Assembly: GCA_018623875.1 (NCBI GenBank) | Contig: JAAZUZ010000111.1 | Span: 1-5,783, forward strand | Length of the DNA: 5,783 bases | Direction: 5' to 3' | Origin: Synechococcus sp. HW_metabat.21 | Lineage (GTDB): Bacteria; Cyanobacteriota; Cyanobacteriia; PCC-6307; Cyanobiaceae | Shown here: in pieces, positions 1-5,761 of the stretch | Position numbering within the stretch: position 1 is the stretch's first letter | How the letters are laid out: the number at the start of each line of letters is the position of its first letter | The notes under the pieces: generated by a model | Seen by the model: the letters and a program-made list of their open reading frames with translations, nothing else | Database searches by the model: none | What the model was told of the DNA's origin: nothing | Position numbers and translations under genes: made by a program

Positions 1-306
1 GGCGGCCCGGTGACCCTGAGGATCGTGGGCTATCCCGGCCGCGTGCGCCTCGATCACCCCACCTCGCTGATCGTGCACTCCGGGCGAGGGACCTGGGAAC
101 TCGAGGACATCACGACCGCCAACCCGAAGCTGGCCAGCGATGGCCGTGATGCCGCGGCCGAGTTTGACCTCAACCCCCTCCTGGCCGACCTGAACCAGAA
201 CCGGCCCCTCCGCCTCGAGCTTCCCGGGGTGTTCGTCGAGCTGCCCGTTCCTCCCTTTGTCGTGGGTGAATGGCGCAGCCTGCCGAGCTGGCGCGACGCC
301 GGATGA
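1..306 (+). CDS. DUF3122-like cyanobacterial conserved protein, C-terminal part (5' end outside the window)
   Basis: The frame is open from base 1 to the TGA at 304-306, giving about 101 residues; the N-terminus lies upstream of the window. The GTG at position 10 is in frame but is probably not the real start, because coding sequence continues to its left. The visible part alternates short beta-like segments (LRIVGYPG, then LDHPTSLIV) and ends in PLRLELPGVFVELPVPPFVVGEW. This looks like the proline-rich end of DUF3122 proteins, a family of unknown function that I know from cyanobacteria, often secreted or lipid-anchored. No signal peptide can be judged because the N-terminus is missing. The stop overlaps the ribD ATG (ATGA), so the two genes are probably cotranscribed and translationally coupled. 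That does not show a role in riboflavin synthesis. The family assignment is from memory of the C-terminal pattern and is moderately sure; the reading frame is very sure. Confidence 0.72.
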   Translation, partial: GGPVTLRIVGYPGRVRLDHPTSLIVHSGRGTWELEDITTANPKLASDGRDAAAEFDLNPLLADLNQNRPLRLELPGVFVELPVPPFVVGEWRSLPSWRDAG

Positions 307-1385
307 GCAGCGGCGCCTGGCGGCCCTGGATGCAGCGGGCCCTGCAACTGGCCTCCCTCGGGGCCGGACGCACAAGCCCCAACCCGCTCGTGGGCTGCCT
401 GGTCCTTGATCGCTTCGGCGCCCTGGTCGGCGAGGGCTTTCACCGCCAAGCCGGCACACCACACGCGGAAGTCCATGCCCTGCGTCAAGCGGGTGCACGG
501 GCCCAAGGCGGCACGGCCATCGTCACCCTGGAGCCCTGCTGCCACCACGGCCTTACGCCCCCCTGCAGTGAAGCGCTGATGGCCGCGGGCATTCGCCGGG
601 TGGTCGTCGCCATGCGCGATCCCGATCCACGGGTCGCCGGGGGCGGCATTGCCCAGCTCCAGGCCGCCGGGATCGAAGTCATCAGCGGGGTCTGCGAAGC
701 GGAGGCCCACGCGCTCAACCGGAGCTTTATCCAGCGGGTGCAGACCGGGCGCCCCTGGGGAATCCTCAAGTGGGCCATGAGCCTTGATGGGCGCACCGCC
801 TTACCGAATGGCTCCAGTCAATGGATCTCCGGTCCACCGGCCCGCGCCTGGGTGCATCGTCTGCGGGCCCAATGCGACGCGGTCCTCGTTGGCGGCGGAA
901 CCCTCCGCGCTGACAATCCCCTCCTCACCAGCCGCGGGCAGCGCAGCCCCGAGCCGCTCCGGGTTGTGCTCAGCCACAGCCTGGATTTGCCCAGCACGGC
1001 CCAGCTCTGGGACCAAGGCGTCGCCGCCACCCTGGTGCTCCACGGCAGCGACGCCCCCCCTGAACGGCAACAGCAGCTGGATCGCCTGGGGATCGAGCAC
1101 CTTGCCCTGCCGGACTGCCAACCCAAGTCAGCCCTGGAACTCCTGGCCCGGCGGGGCTGCAATCAGGTGCTCTGGGAATGCGGCCCGGAGCTCGCCGCCG
1201 CCGCCCTGCGGGACGGGTGCGTGCAACAGGTCGCTGGCGTGATCGCCCCAACCCTGCTCGGGGGCTTGGCCGCTCGCACCCCCCTGGGCGACCTGGGCTT
1301 GGTGGATGTCAACCAAGCCGAGCCATGGGGCCAGCAGCGGCTCCAGGCCCTCGGCAAGGACTGGTTGATCGAGCTGCAGCGCTAG
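303..1385 (+). CDS. ribD: Bifunctional diaminohydroxyphosphoribosylaminopyrimidine deaminase / 5-amino-6-(5-phosphoribosylamino)uracil reductase
   Basis: RibD carries out two successive steps of riboflavin synthesis in the cytoplasm: zinc-dependent deamination of the pyrimidine made from GTP, then NADPH-dependent reduction of its ribosyl side chain. With the ATG at 303 the protein has 360 residues, normal for full-length RibD. The N-terminal deaminase domain (about 1-145) has RTSPNPLVG, the HAE motif (His54, Glu56) and PCCHHGLTPPC (zinc ligands Cys79 and Cys88). The reductase domain (about 150-355) has KWAMSLDGRTA (156-166), SQWISG, a GGGTLRADNPLLTSR stretch near 197-211, ECGPE near 292 and IAPTLLGG near 314. 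An upstream in-frame ATG at 270 would add 11 residues, but 303 begins right at the conserved family N-terminus and overlaps the upstream stop as ATGA, so I prefer it. There is no strong Shine-Dalgarno, consistent with coupled translation. Both domains look intact. No other rib gene is in the window; I recall rib genes being dispersed in cyanobacteria. Confidence 0.96.
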   Translation: MSSGAWRPWMQRALQLASLGAGRTSPNPLVGCLVLDRFGALVGEGFHRQAGTPHAEVHALRQAGARAQGGTAIVTLEPCCHHGLTPPCSEALMAAGIRRVVVAMRDPDPRVAGGGIAQLQAAGIEVISGVCEAEAHALNRSFIQRVQTGRPWGILKWAMSLDGRTALPNGSSQWISGPPARAWVHRLRAQCDAVLVGGGTLRADNPLLTSRGQRSPEPLRVVLSHSLDLPSTAQLWDQGVAATLVLHGSDAPPERQQQLDRLGIEHLALPDCQPKSALELLARRGCNQVLWECGPELAAAALRDGCVQQVAGVIAPTLLGGLAARTPLGDLGLVDVNQAEPWGQQRLQALGKDWLIELQR

Positions 1386-2128
1386 GAGTCTTCCAACTCC
1401 TCGGCGATCTCCTCTTCCGCGTCCTGGACGGTGTAGCGGCTGATCAATAGACCCATCACCAGGGCCAAGTAGATGGTCCCGGAGACCGCCACCATCACGC
1501 TCAGCATCTGGCTCTGGGGCGTCACCGGACTGATGTCGCCGTAGCCCGTCGTCGTCAGGGTGATGAAGGCGTAGTAGTTGAGCTCAACAAAATCCAGCGA
1601 GAAAAGCTTGGCCGCCGGCCCCGCTGGGCCATGCAGAAGCGACACATCCGTGGCGACGGAGTTCACAAAGCTGCCCGGCGCCAGCGACTCCAGCACCGCA
1701 AATAACAGTCCAGCCGCCAGGCCCACCAACAAGTAACCCGCCAAAGCTCCCATCAGCACATCACGGCTGATGGCGCGCTCCTTCGCGAGGTTGCGGATCA
1801 GGCGCTCGCAACTCCAGGCCACCAGGAGCGTCCAAACAACGAGCAGCGGTAAGCCCGCGCGGCTTTCCTGGGCACTCGTCAGATACCAACCCAGGGATGA
1901 GACAAAGGTCAGCACGGCCAGCAGTCGGTAGGCCCGGGTGCGTTGCCGCGACCAGCGGCCGGGTTCCACCCGCGCCCCGAGGCTGAAGAGCAACACCCAG
2001 GGCATCGCCAGGTAGCCCAAGGCCGACAACTGACGCATGCCCTGGGGGAGCATCAGACAGCCGATCACCGTCAGGCCATTCGCCAGCAGCAGGCGATAGC
2101 CGAGATGGCGTTGGTTGGTGCGGGCCAT
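1382..2128 (-). CDS. Potassium-channel-family membrane protein (pore motif TTTGYGD)
   Basis: This 248-residue protein has the potassium selectivity filter TTTGYGD at 192-198, preceded by a pore helix (about 182-191). Hydrophobic segments lie near 11-28, 35-52, 67-85, 93-108, 125-148 and 206-229, giving a six-helix plan with the pore loop between the last two. The fifth helix and the filter are separated by a turret of about 35 residues. The fourth segment and its flank contain scattered arginines (109, 112, 118, 122), not the regular every-third-residue array of a voltage sensor, so voltage gating cannot be claimed. There is no room for an RCK/TrkA-N nucleotide-binding domain; the tail is a short acidic stretch (EEEIAEELEDS). 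It probably works as a tetramer conducting K+ in the plasma or thylakoid membrane. The ATG lies 15 nt after the stop of the SRAP gene, suggesting one transcript. No clear Shine-Dalgarno precedes it. Ion selectivity is inferred from the filter only. Confidence 0.9.
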   Translation of the reverse strand: MARTNQRHLGYRLLLANGLTVIGCLMLPQGMRQLSALGYLAMPWVLLFSLGARVEPGRWSRQRTRAYRLLAVLTFVSSLGWYLTSAQESRAGLPLLVVWTLLVAWSCERLIRNLAKERAISRDVLMGALAGYLLVGLAAGLLFAVLESLAPGSFVNSVATDVSLLHGPAGPAAKLFSLDFVELNYYAFITLTTTGYGDISPVTPQSQMLSVMVAVSGTIYLALVMGLLISRYTVQDAEEEIAEELEDS

Positions 2129-2143
2129 GGCCCAGTCTGGCGA

Positions 2144-2791
2144 TCAGCCAAAGAGGGGCAACTGCTCAGTGTTGCTCTTGGGCTTGGCTTTCAGCGGGGC
2201 CTCAGCGACCCAGCCCTCCGGTGACCAGCCCTGCATCAACGGCTCTAGGGCCCGCAGACCAGGACCATCCACGGGCTCCATCCAGGCTTCCTCCAGACCC
2301 TCCGGAACGATGACCGGCATCCGGTCATGCAGCGGCGCCACCAAGGCATTGGGACTGGTGGTGAGCACGCAGCAGGTCTCCACTTCGCTGCCATCGGGGC
2401 CAATCCAGCGGTCCCAGATACCCGCGAGCCAAAACGGCCGTCCATCGATCGGGGCCAGACGGTGCCCCTTTTCGTAGAAGCCATCGGCCGGCAGCAGGCA
2501 ACGGCGGTGGCGCCAGGCGCCGCGGAAACTGGCCTTCTCAGCCACGGTTTCCGAGCGGGCATTGAAGGGCCTGGGTCCGTTCAAGGGATCCTTGCTCCAC
2601 TCCGGCAACAAGCCCCAAAGCATCAATGCAGGACTGATCTGACCGTGCTCCTGCCGCAGGGCCAGAACGGGTTCCCCGGGGCGGATCAGAGGGCGCGGCG
2701 CGTAGTGAGCCAGCAAGCCATCGGGCAGGCTGCCGCCGAGCTTGGGGAGCAGTTGATCCAGCCGAGAGGTCAGGGAGTAACGACCGCACAT
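2144..2791 (-). CDS. SRAP-family abasic-site processing protein (YedK/HMCES type)
   Basis: SRAP proteins form a covalent thiazolidine crosslink through Cys2 to abasic sites in single-stranded DNA, shielding them from cleavage and error-prone bypass. The start is fixed by chemistry: the frame is open upstream to an ATG at 2827, but the ATG at 2791 places the nucleophilic cysteine at position 2 (MCGRYS), as the mechanism requires after Met removal. This gives 215 residues, close to E. coli YedK in size. Conserved blocks appear in order: LWGLLPEW (58-65), FNARSET (76-82; Asn77), RCLLPADGFYE (97-107; Glu107 matches YedK Glu105) and HDRMPVIV (155-162; His155 matches YedK His160). The usual Trp after FYE is Lys108. 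The C-terminus is Lys/Pro-rich and ends EQLPLFG, resembling a sliding-clamp-binding peptide. The older name 'SOS response-associated peptidase' comes from genome context; I see no LexA box here. The gene probably leads an operon with the downstream channel gene. Confidence 0.95.
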   Translation of the reverse strand: MCGRYSLTSRLDQLLPKLGGSLPDGLLAHYAPRPLIRPGEPVLALRQEHGQISPALMLWGLLPEWSKDPLNGPRPFNARSETVAEKASFRGAWRHRRCLLPADGFYEKGHRLAPIDGRPFWLAGIWDRWIGPDGSEVETCCVLTTSPNALVAPLHDRMPVIVPEGLEEAWMEPVDGPGLRALEPLMQGWSPEGWVAEAPLKAKPKSNTEQLPLFG

Positions 2792-2874
2792 GGCCTGGAG
2801 CGCTCCCGTTCGGTTCTCACCCCCCACTGGGGCCTTTCGACAACCCTAGTTTGGGGCAAACGCGCACCCGTCGC
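2792..2874. promoter_or_regulatory. Divergent intergenic region between the SRAP gene and ftsH
   Basis: This 83-nt spacer must hold the start signals for both divergently transcribed genes, since both start codons face outward from it. I cannot identify convincing -35/-10 boxes for either direction. It contains two small GC-stabilised inverted repeats besides the palindrome near the SRAP start: CCCC-ACT-GGGG (2822-2832) and GTTTG-GGG-CAAAC (2849-2861), the latter in the presumed ftsH leader. No purine-rich Shine-Dalgarno lies within 12 nt of the ftsH ATG. No LexA-like box (two spaced half-sites) was found; only a lone half-site-like GGTTCT at 2812-2817. Confidence 0.5.
2797..2806. repeat. 10-bp perfect palindrome before the SRAP start codon
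   Basis: GGAGCGCTCC reads identically on both strands and ends five bases before the minus-strand start codon at 2791. On the minus strand the 5' GGAG could also serve as a Shine-Dalgarno, although it lies about 11 nt from the ATG, somewhat far. It may be an operator half, a ribosome-binding element or chance in GC-rich DNA. The repeat is certain; any function is a guess. Confidence 0.35.
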
Positions 2875-4755
2875 ATGCCTATCCGCAAGGACGACACGCC
2901 CCCGAACCGGCGCTTCGGACTCGTCAATCTGCTCCTGATTGGCTTTGGCGTGCTGCTGCTCGTGAGCAGCTTCCTGCCCAACCAGGGCATGCAGCAGGTG
3001 CCCCGAGTTCCCTATTCCCTCTTTGTGAGCCAGGTGGACGACGGCAATGTCCGCCGCGCCTACATCACCCAGGAGCAGATCCGCTACGAGCTCAAGTCGC
3101 CCCCCGAGGATGACGCCCCGTCGGTGCTCGCCACGACGCCGATCTTCGACATGGATCTGCCGAAGCGGCTCGAGGAGCACGGCGTTGAGTTCGCCGCCGC
3201 TCCGCCCCAGAAGCCCAGCTTCATCACCACGGCCCTGAGCTGGATCGTGCCGCCCCTGATCTTCATCTTGGTGCTGCAGTTCTTCGCTCGCCGCTCCATG
3301 GGTGGCGCCCAGGGTGCCCTGAGCTTCACCAAGAGCAAAGCCAAGGTCTATGTCCCGGACGAGGAATCCCGGATCACCTTTGCCGACGTGGCCGGCGTGG
3401 ACGAGGCCAAGCAGGAACTGACTGAGATCGTCGACTTCCTGAAGTCATCCGAGCGCTACACGGCGATCGGCGCCCGCATCCCCAAGGGCGTTCTGCTGGT
3501 GGGCCCCCCCGGCACCGGTAAGACCCTGCTCTCGAAAGCGGTCGCCGGTGAAGCGGGCGTTCCCTTCTTCATCATCAGCGGCTCAGAGTTCGTTGAACTC
3601 TTCGTTGGCGCCGGTGCCGCCCGCGTCCGGGACCTGTTTGAAGAGGCCAAGAAAAAAGCACCCTGCATCATCTTCATCGACGAACTCGATGCGATCGGCA
3701 AGAGCCGTGCGGGTTCGATGGGCGTCGTCGGCGGCAACGACGAACGCGAGCAGACCCTCAACCAGCTGCTCACCGAGATGGACGGCTTTGCCGCCAAGGA
3801 CAAGCCGGTGATCGTGCTGGCCGCCACCAACCAACCGGAAACCCTGGACGCCGCGCTGCTGCGCCCCGGTCGCTTTGACCGCCAGGTTCTGGTGGATCGC
3901 CCGGACCTCTCAGGCCGCAAGACCATCCTGGACATCTATGCCCGCAAGGTGAAGCTGGCCCCGGGCGTGGACCTCGACCGGATCGCCCAAGCCACCAGTG
4001 GCTTCGCCGGCGCTGACCTGGCCAACCTCGTCAACGAAGGGGCGCTGTTGGCCGCCCGCGCCAAGCGGACCTGCGTGGAGCAGGGCGACCTCAATGAGGC
4101 GATCGAGCGGGTCGTGGCTGGCCTCGAGAAGAAGAGCAGGGTGCTCCAGGCCGACGAGAAGAAGGTCGTGGCGTACCACGAGGTGGGTCACGCCATCGTT
4201 GGCCACCTGATGCCCGGCGGCAGCAAGGTCGCCAAGATCTCGATCGTTCCCCGCGGCATGGCTGCCCTGGGCTACACCCTGCAGCTGCCCACCGAGGAGC
4301 GCTTCCTCAATTCCAAGGAAGATCTCGAAGGTCAGATCGCCACCCTGCTGGGAGGCCGCAGCGCTGAGGAGATCGTCTTTGGTGCGGTCACCACCGGTGC
4401 GGCCAACGACCTGCAGCGCGCCACGGACATTGCCGAGCAGATGGTCGGGACCTACGGGATGAGCGACATCCTTGGCCCTCTCGCCTACGACAAACAGGGC
4501 GGCAGCCGCTTCCTCGGCGGAGCCAACAACCCACGCCGTTCCGTCAGCGACGCCACCGCCCAGGCGATCGACAAGGAGGTGCGCACCCTGGTGGACCGCG
4601 CCCACGACAGGGCCCTGTCCATCCTTCGCCACAACCGCGAGCTGATGGAGAGCATCTCCCAACAGATCCTCGAAAAAGAGGTGATCGAAGGCGATGACCT
4701 CAAGGATCTGCTCGCCAGCAGCGTCATGCCCGAGGACGCTCAAGCCATCGCTTGA
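2875..4755 (+). CDS. ftsH: ATP-dependent zinc metalloprotease FtsH
   Basis: FtsH is a membrane-anchored hexameric AAA+ protease that extracts and degrades damaged or unassembled membrane proteins; in cyanobacteria some paralogs act in photosystem II repair. With the ATG at 2875 it has 626 residues, the family norm. An in-frame TTG at 2851 would add eight residues that do not resemble the family N-terminus. Features in order: TM1 (about 17-34), a non-cytoplasmic domain (about 35-119), TM2 (about 120-138), Walker A GPPGTGKT (210-217), pore loop FVGAG (243-247), Walker B IIFIDE (265-270), Asn319 as sensor, LRPGRFDRQ with arginine fingers Arg330 and Arg333, zinc motif HEVGH (435-439) and Asp512 as probable third zinc ligand. 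All catalytic residues are present. The pore reads GAGAARVRD and Walker B continues ELDAIGKSR, unlike the GVGASRVRD / EIDAVGRQR pattern I associate with the PSII-repair type, so it is likely another cyanobacterial paralog. The exact paralog is uncertain. Confidence 0.97.
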   Translation: MPIRKDDTPPNRRFGLVNLLLIGFGVLLLVSSFLPNQGMQQVPRVPYSLFVSQVDDGNVRRAYITQEQIRYELKSPPEDDAPSVLATTPIFDMDLPKRLEEHGVEFAAAPPQKPSFITTALSWIVPPLIFILVLQFFARRSMGGAQGALSFTKSKAKVYVPDEESRITFADVAGVDEAKQELTEIVDFLKSSERYTAIGARIPKGVLLVGPPGTGKTLLSKAVAGEAGVPFFIISGSEFVELFVGAGAARVRDLFEEAKKKAPCIIFIDELDAIGKSRAGSMGVVGGNDEREQTLNQLLTEMDGFAAKDKPVIVLAATNQPETLDAALLRPGRFDRQVLVDRPDLSGRKTILDIYARKVKLAPGVDLDRIAQATSGFAGADLANLVNEGALLAARAKRTCVEQGDLNEAIERVVAGLEKKSRVLQADEKKVVAYHEVGHAIVGHLMPGGSKVAKISIVPRGMAALGYTLQLPTEERFLNSKEDLEGQIATLLGGRSAEEIVFGAVTTGAANDLQRATDIAEQMVGTYGMSDILGPLAYDKQGGSRFLGGANNPRRSVSDATAQAIDKEVRTLVDRAHDRALSILRHNRELMESISQQILEKEVIEGDDLKDLLASSVMPEDAQAIA

Positions 4756-4757
4756 GC
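4738..4757 (+). terminator. Stem-loop spanning the ftsH stop codon; possible U-less terminator or 3'-end stabiliser
   Basis: GCTCAAGC (4738-4745) and GCTTGAGC (4750-4757) form a perfect 8-bp stem with the tetraloop CATC; the ftsH TGA (4753-4755) lies in the right arm. It is followed by CCCGAGGGGTT, which lacks a T-tract, so this is not a canonical intrinsic terminator. Cyanobacteria are generally described as lacking Rho, so a weak or atypical hairpin could still matter for RNA 3' ends. The hairpin is plain in the sequence; its role as a terminator is inference. Confidence 0.35.
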
Positions 4758-4766
4758 CCCGAGGGG

Positions 4767-4796
4767 TTGACGTGGGGGCCCGTCATCTCAGATAAG
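4767..4796 (+). promoter_or_regulatory. Candidate sigma-70-type promoter for argF
   Basis: TTGACG (4767-4772) matches five of six bases of the -35 consensus. GATAAG (4791-4796), 18 bases later, matches four of six of the -10 consensus but lacks the final T. Transcription would start near 4803, leaving a leader of only about 14 nt before the argF ATG. The spacing is acceptable and this is the best candidate in the 61-nt gap between ftsH and argF, but the -10 box is weak. Confidence 0.38.
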
Positions 4797-4816
4797 GGTT
4801 CTTTGAAGACGGGCCC
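4776..4816 (+). repeat. Perfect 9-bp inverted repeat abutting the argF start codon
   Basis: GGGCCCGTC (4776-4784) and GACGGGCCC (4808-4816) are exact reverse complements separated by 23 nt; the right arm ends at the base before the argF ATG. If the candidate promoter is real, the left arm lies in the -35/-10 spacer and the right arm just past the transcription start, an arrangement suited to a DNA operator. If RNA enters from ftsH, the arms would pair as a stem masking the ribosome-binding region. No known regulator site is recognised in it. The repeat is certain; the function is inferred. Confidence 0.5.
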
Positions 4817-5761
4817 ATGGCTGCCCTCAGCGGCTATCCCTCCCTCGCTGGCCTCAGCGGACGCGACTTCCTTTCGTCGGCTGATATCACCGCGGAGCAA
4901 ACCCAAGCCCTGCTCGAGCTCGCGGCGGACCTGAAGGCCGGCCGCACCCGCGTGGACCTCAGCGGGAAAGTGCTGGGCCTGATCTTCAGCAAGGCCTCGA
5001 CCCGCACCCGGGTGAGCTTCAGCGTGGCCATGGCCCGCCTGGGCGGTCAGACCATCGACCTCAATCCCCAGGTCAGCCAAGTCGGTCGCGGCGAGCCTGT
5101 CGCCGACACCGCCCGGGTGCTCAGCCGCTACGTCGACGCCCTCTCGATCCGCACCTTTGCCCAAGAGGAGCTGGCGGAGTACGCCCACTGGGCCTCGATT
5201 CCGGTCATCAATGCCCTGACCGATCTCGAGCACCCCTGCCAGGCCCTTGCCGATTTCCTGACCCTGCGGGAAGCCTTCGGATCCATCGAAGGGCTCACCC
5301 TCTCCTACGTCGGAGACGGCAACAACGTCGCCCACTCGCTGATGCTCTGCGGTGCCCTGCTGGGGGTCAACATCCGCGTGGGTTGCCCCAAGGGCTACGA
5401 GCCCGACGCGGCTGTTCTGCAGCAATCCCGGGATCTGGCGGGTGAGCGCTGCAGCATCGAGGTCATTCAAGAACCGATCGCTGCCGTCCGCGGCGCCCAC
5501 GCCCTCTACACCGATGTCTGGGCCTCGATGGGCCAAGAAGAGGAGAAGAGCGAGCGGGAGCAAGCCTTCAGCGGCTGGTGTCTCAATGAGGAACTCGTGG
5601 CCGAGGCCGATCCCAAAGCGATCGTCCTCCACTGCCTGCCCGCCTACCGCGGCCTGGAGATCAGCGCCGGCGCCATGGAAGGAAGCAGCAGCCGGATCTT
5701 CGATCAAGCCGAAAACCGTTTGCACGCCCAGCAGGCCCTGCTGGCGGCCCTGCTCTCCTGA
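4817..5761 (+). CDS. argF: Ornithine carbamoyltransferase
   Basis: This enzyme transfers the carbamoyl group from carbamoyl phosphate to ornithine, making citrulline in cytoplasmic arginine biosynthesis; the family is active as a trimer. The 314-residue length is normal. The carbamoyl-phosphate domain has SKASTRTRVSF (58-68), where STRTR contacts the phosphate, and HPCQALADF (139-147). The ornithine domain has VGDGNNVAHS (165-174), DVWASMG (233-239) and HCLPAYRG (272-279), with Cys273 at the expected active-site position. These ornithine-side motifs separate it from aspartate carbamoyltransferase. The family often has EKPSTRTR; the SKASTRTR form is one I associate with cyanobacterial and related enzymes. 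The ATG at 4817 is preceded by GAAGACGGGCCC, with GAAG about 9 nt upstream as a weak Shine-Dalgarno. It lies 61 nt after ftsH on the same strand, with a candidate promoter and an inverted repeat in the gap. No other arg gene is in the window. Confidence 0.97.
   Translation: MAALSGYPSLAGLSGRDFLSSADITAEQTQALLELAADLKAGRTRVDLSGKVLGLIFSKASTRTRVSFSVAMARLGGQTIDLNPQVSQVGRGEPVADTARVLSRYVDALSIRTFAQEELAEYAHWASIPVINALTDLEHPCQALADFLTLREAFGSIEGLTLSYVGDGNNVAHSLMLCGALLGVNIRVGCPKGYEPDAAVLQQSRDLAGERCSIEVIQEPIAAVRGAHALYTDVWASMGQEEEKSEREQAFSGWCLNEELVAEADPKAIVLHCLPAYRGLEISAGAMEGSSSRIFDQAENRLHAQQALLAALLS

Noticed and set aside
54..710. Antisense open frame (218 codons) across the DUF3122-like gene and ribD
   Set aside because: It crosses two genes with clear homology and shows no domain; a GC-rich shadow.
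2804..2817. Possible LexA/SOS box upstream of the SRAP gene
   Set aside because: GGTTCT (2812-2817) fits one half-site, but the partner half-site at the right spacing is absent.
2327..2938. Plus-strand open frame (203 codons) running through the SRAP gene into ftsH
   Set aside because: It is opposite the SRAP coding sequence and out of frame with ftsH; the product has no recognisable motif.
3910..4743. Long antisense open frame (277 codons) opposite the protease half of ftsH
   Set aside because: Low-complexity Gly/Ala/Val/Leu/Asp/His composition without motifs; explained by the codon use of ftsH on the other strand.
4757..4766. CCCCGAGGGG after ftsH as a terminator stem
   Set aside because: Full pairing leaves a two-base loop, which is sterically poor, and no T-tract follows.
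4756..4816. NtcA-type site (GTA-N8-TAC) upstream of argF
   Set aside because: No GTA/TAC pair with 8-nt spacing is present in the interval.
4724..5725. Long antisense open frame (333 codons) opposite argF
   Set aside because: It mirrors argF, whose motifs are unambiguous. The translation is rich in Gly, Ala, Glu and Asp with no recognisable domain, as expected of a GC-rich shadow frame.
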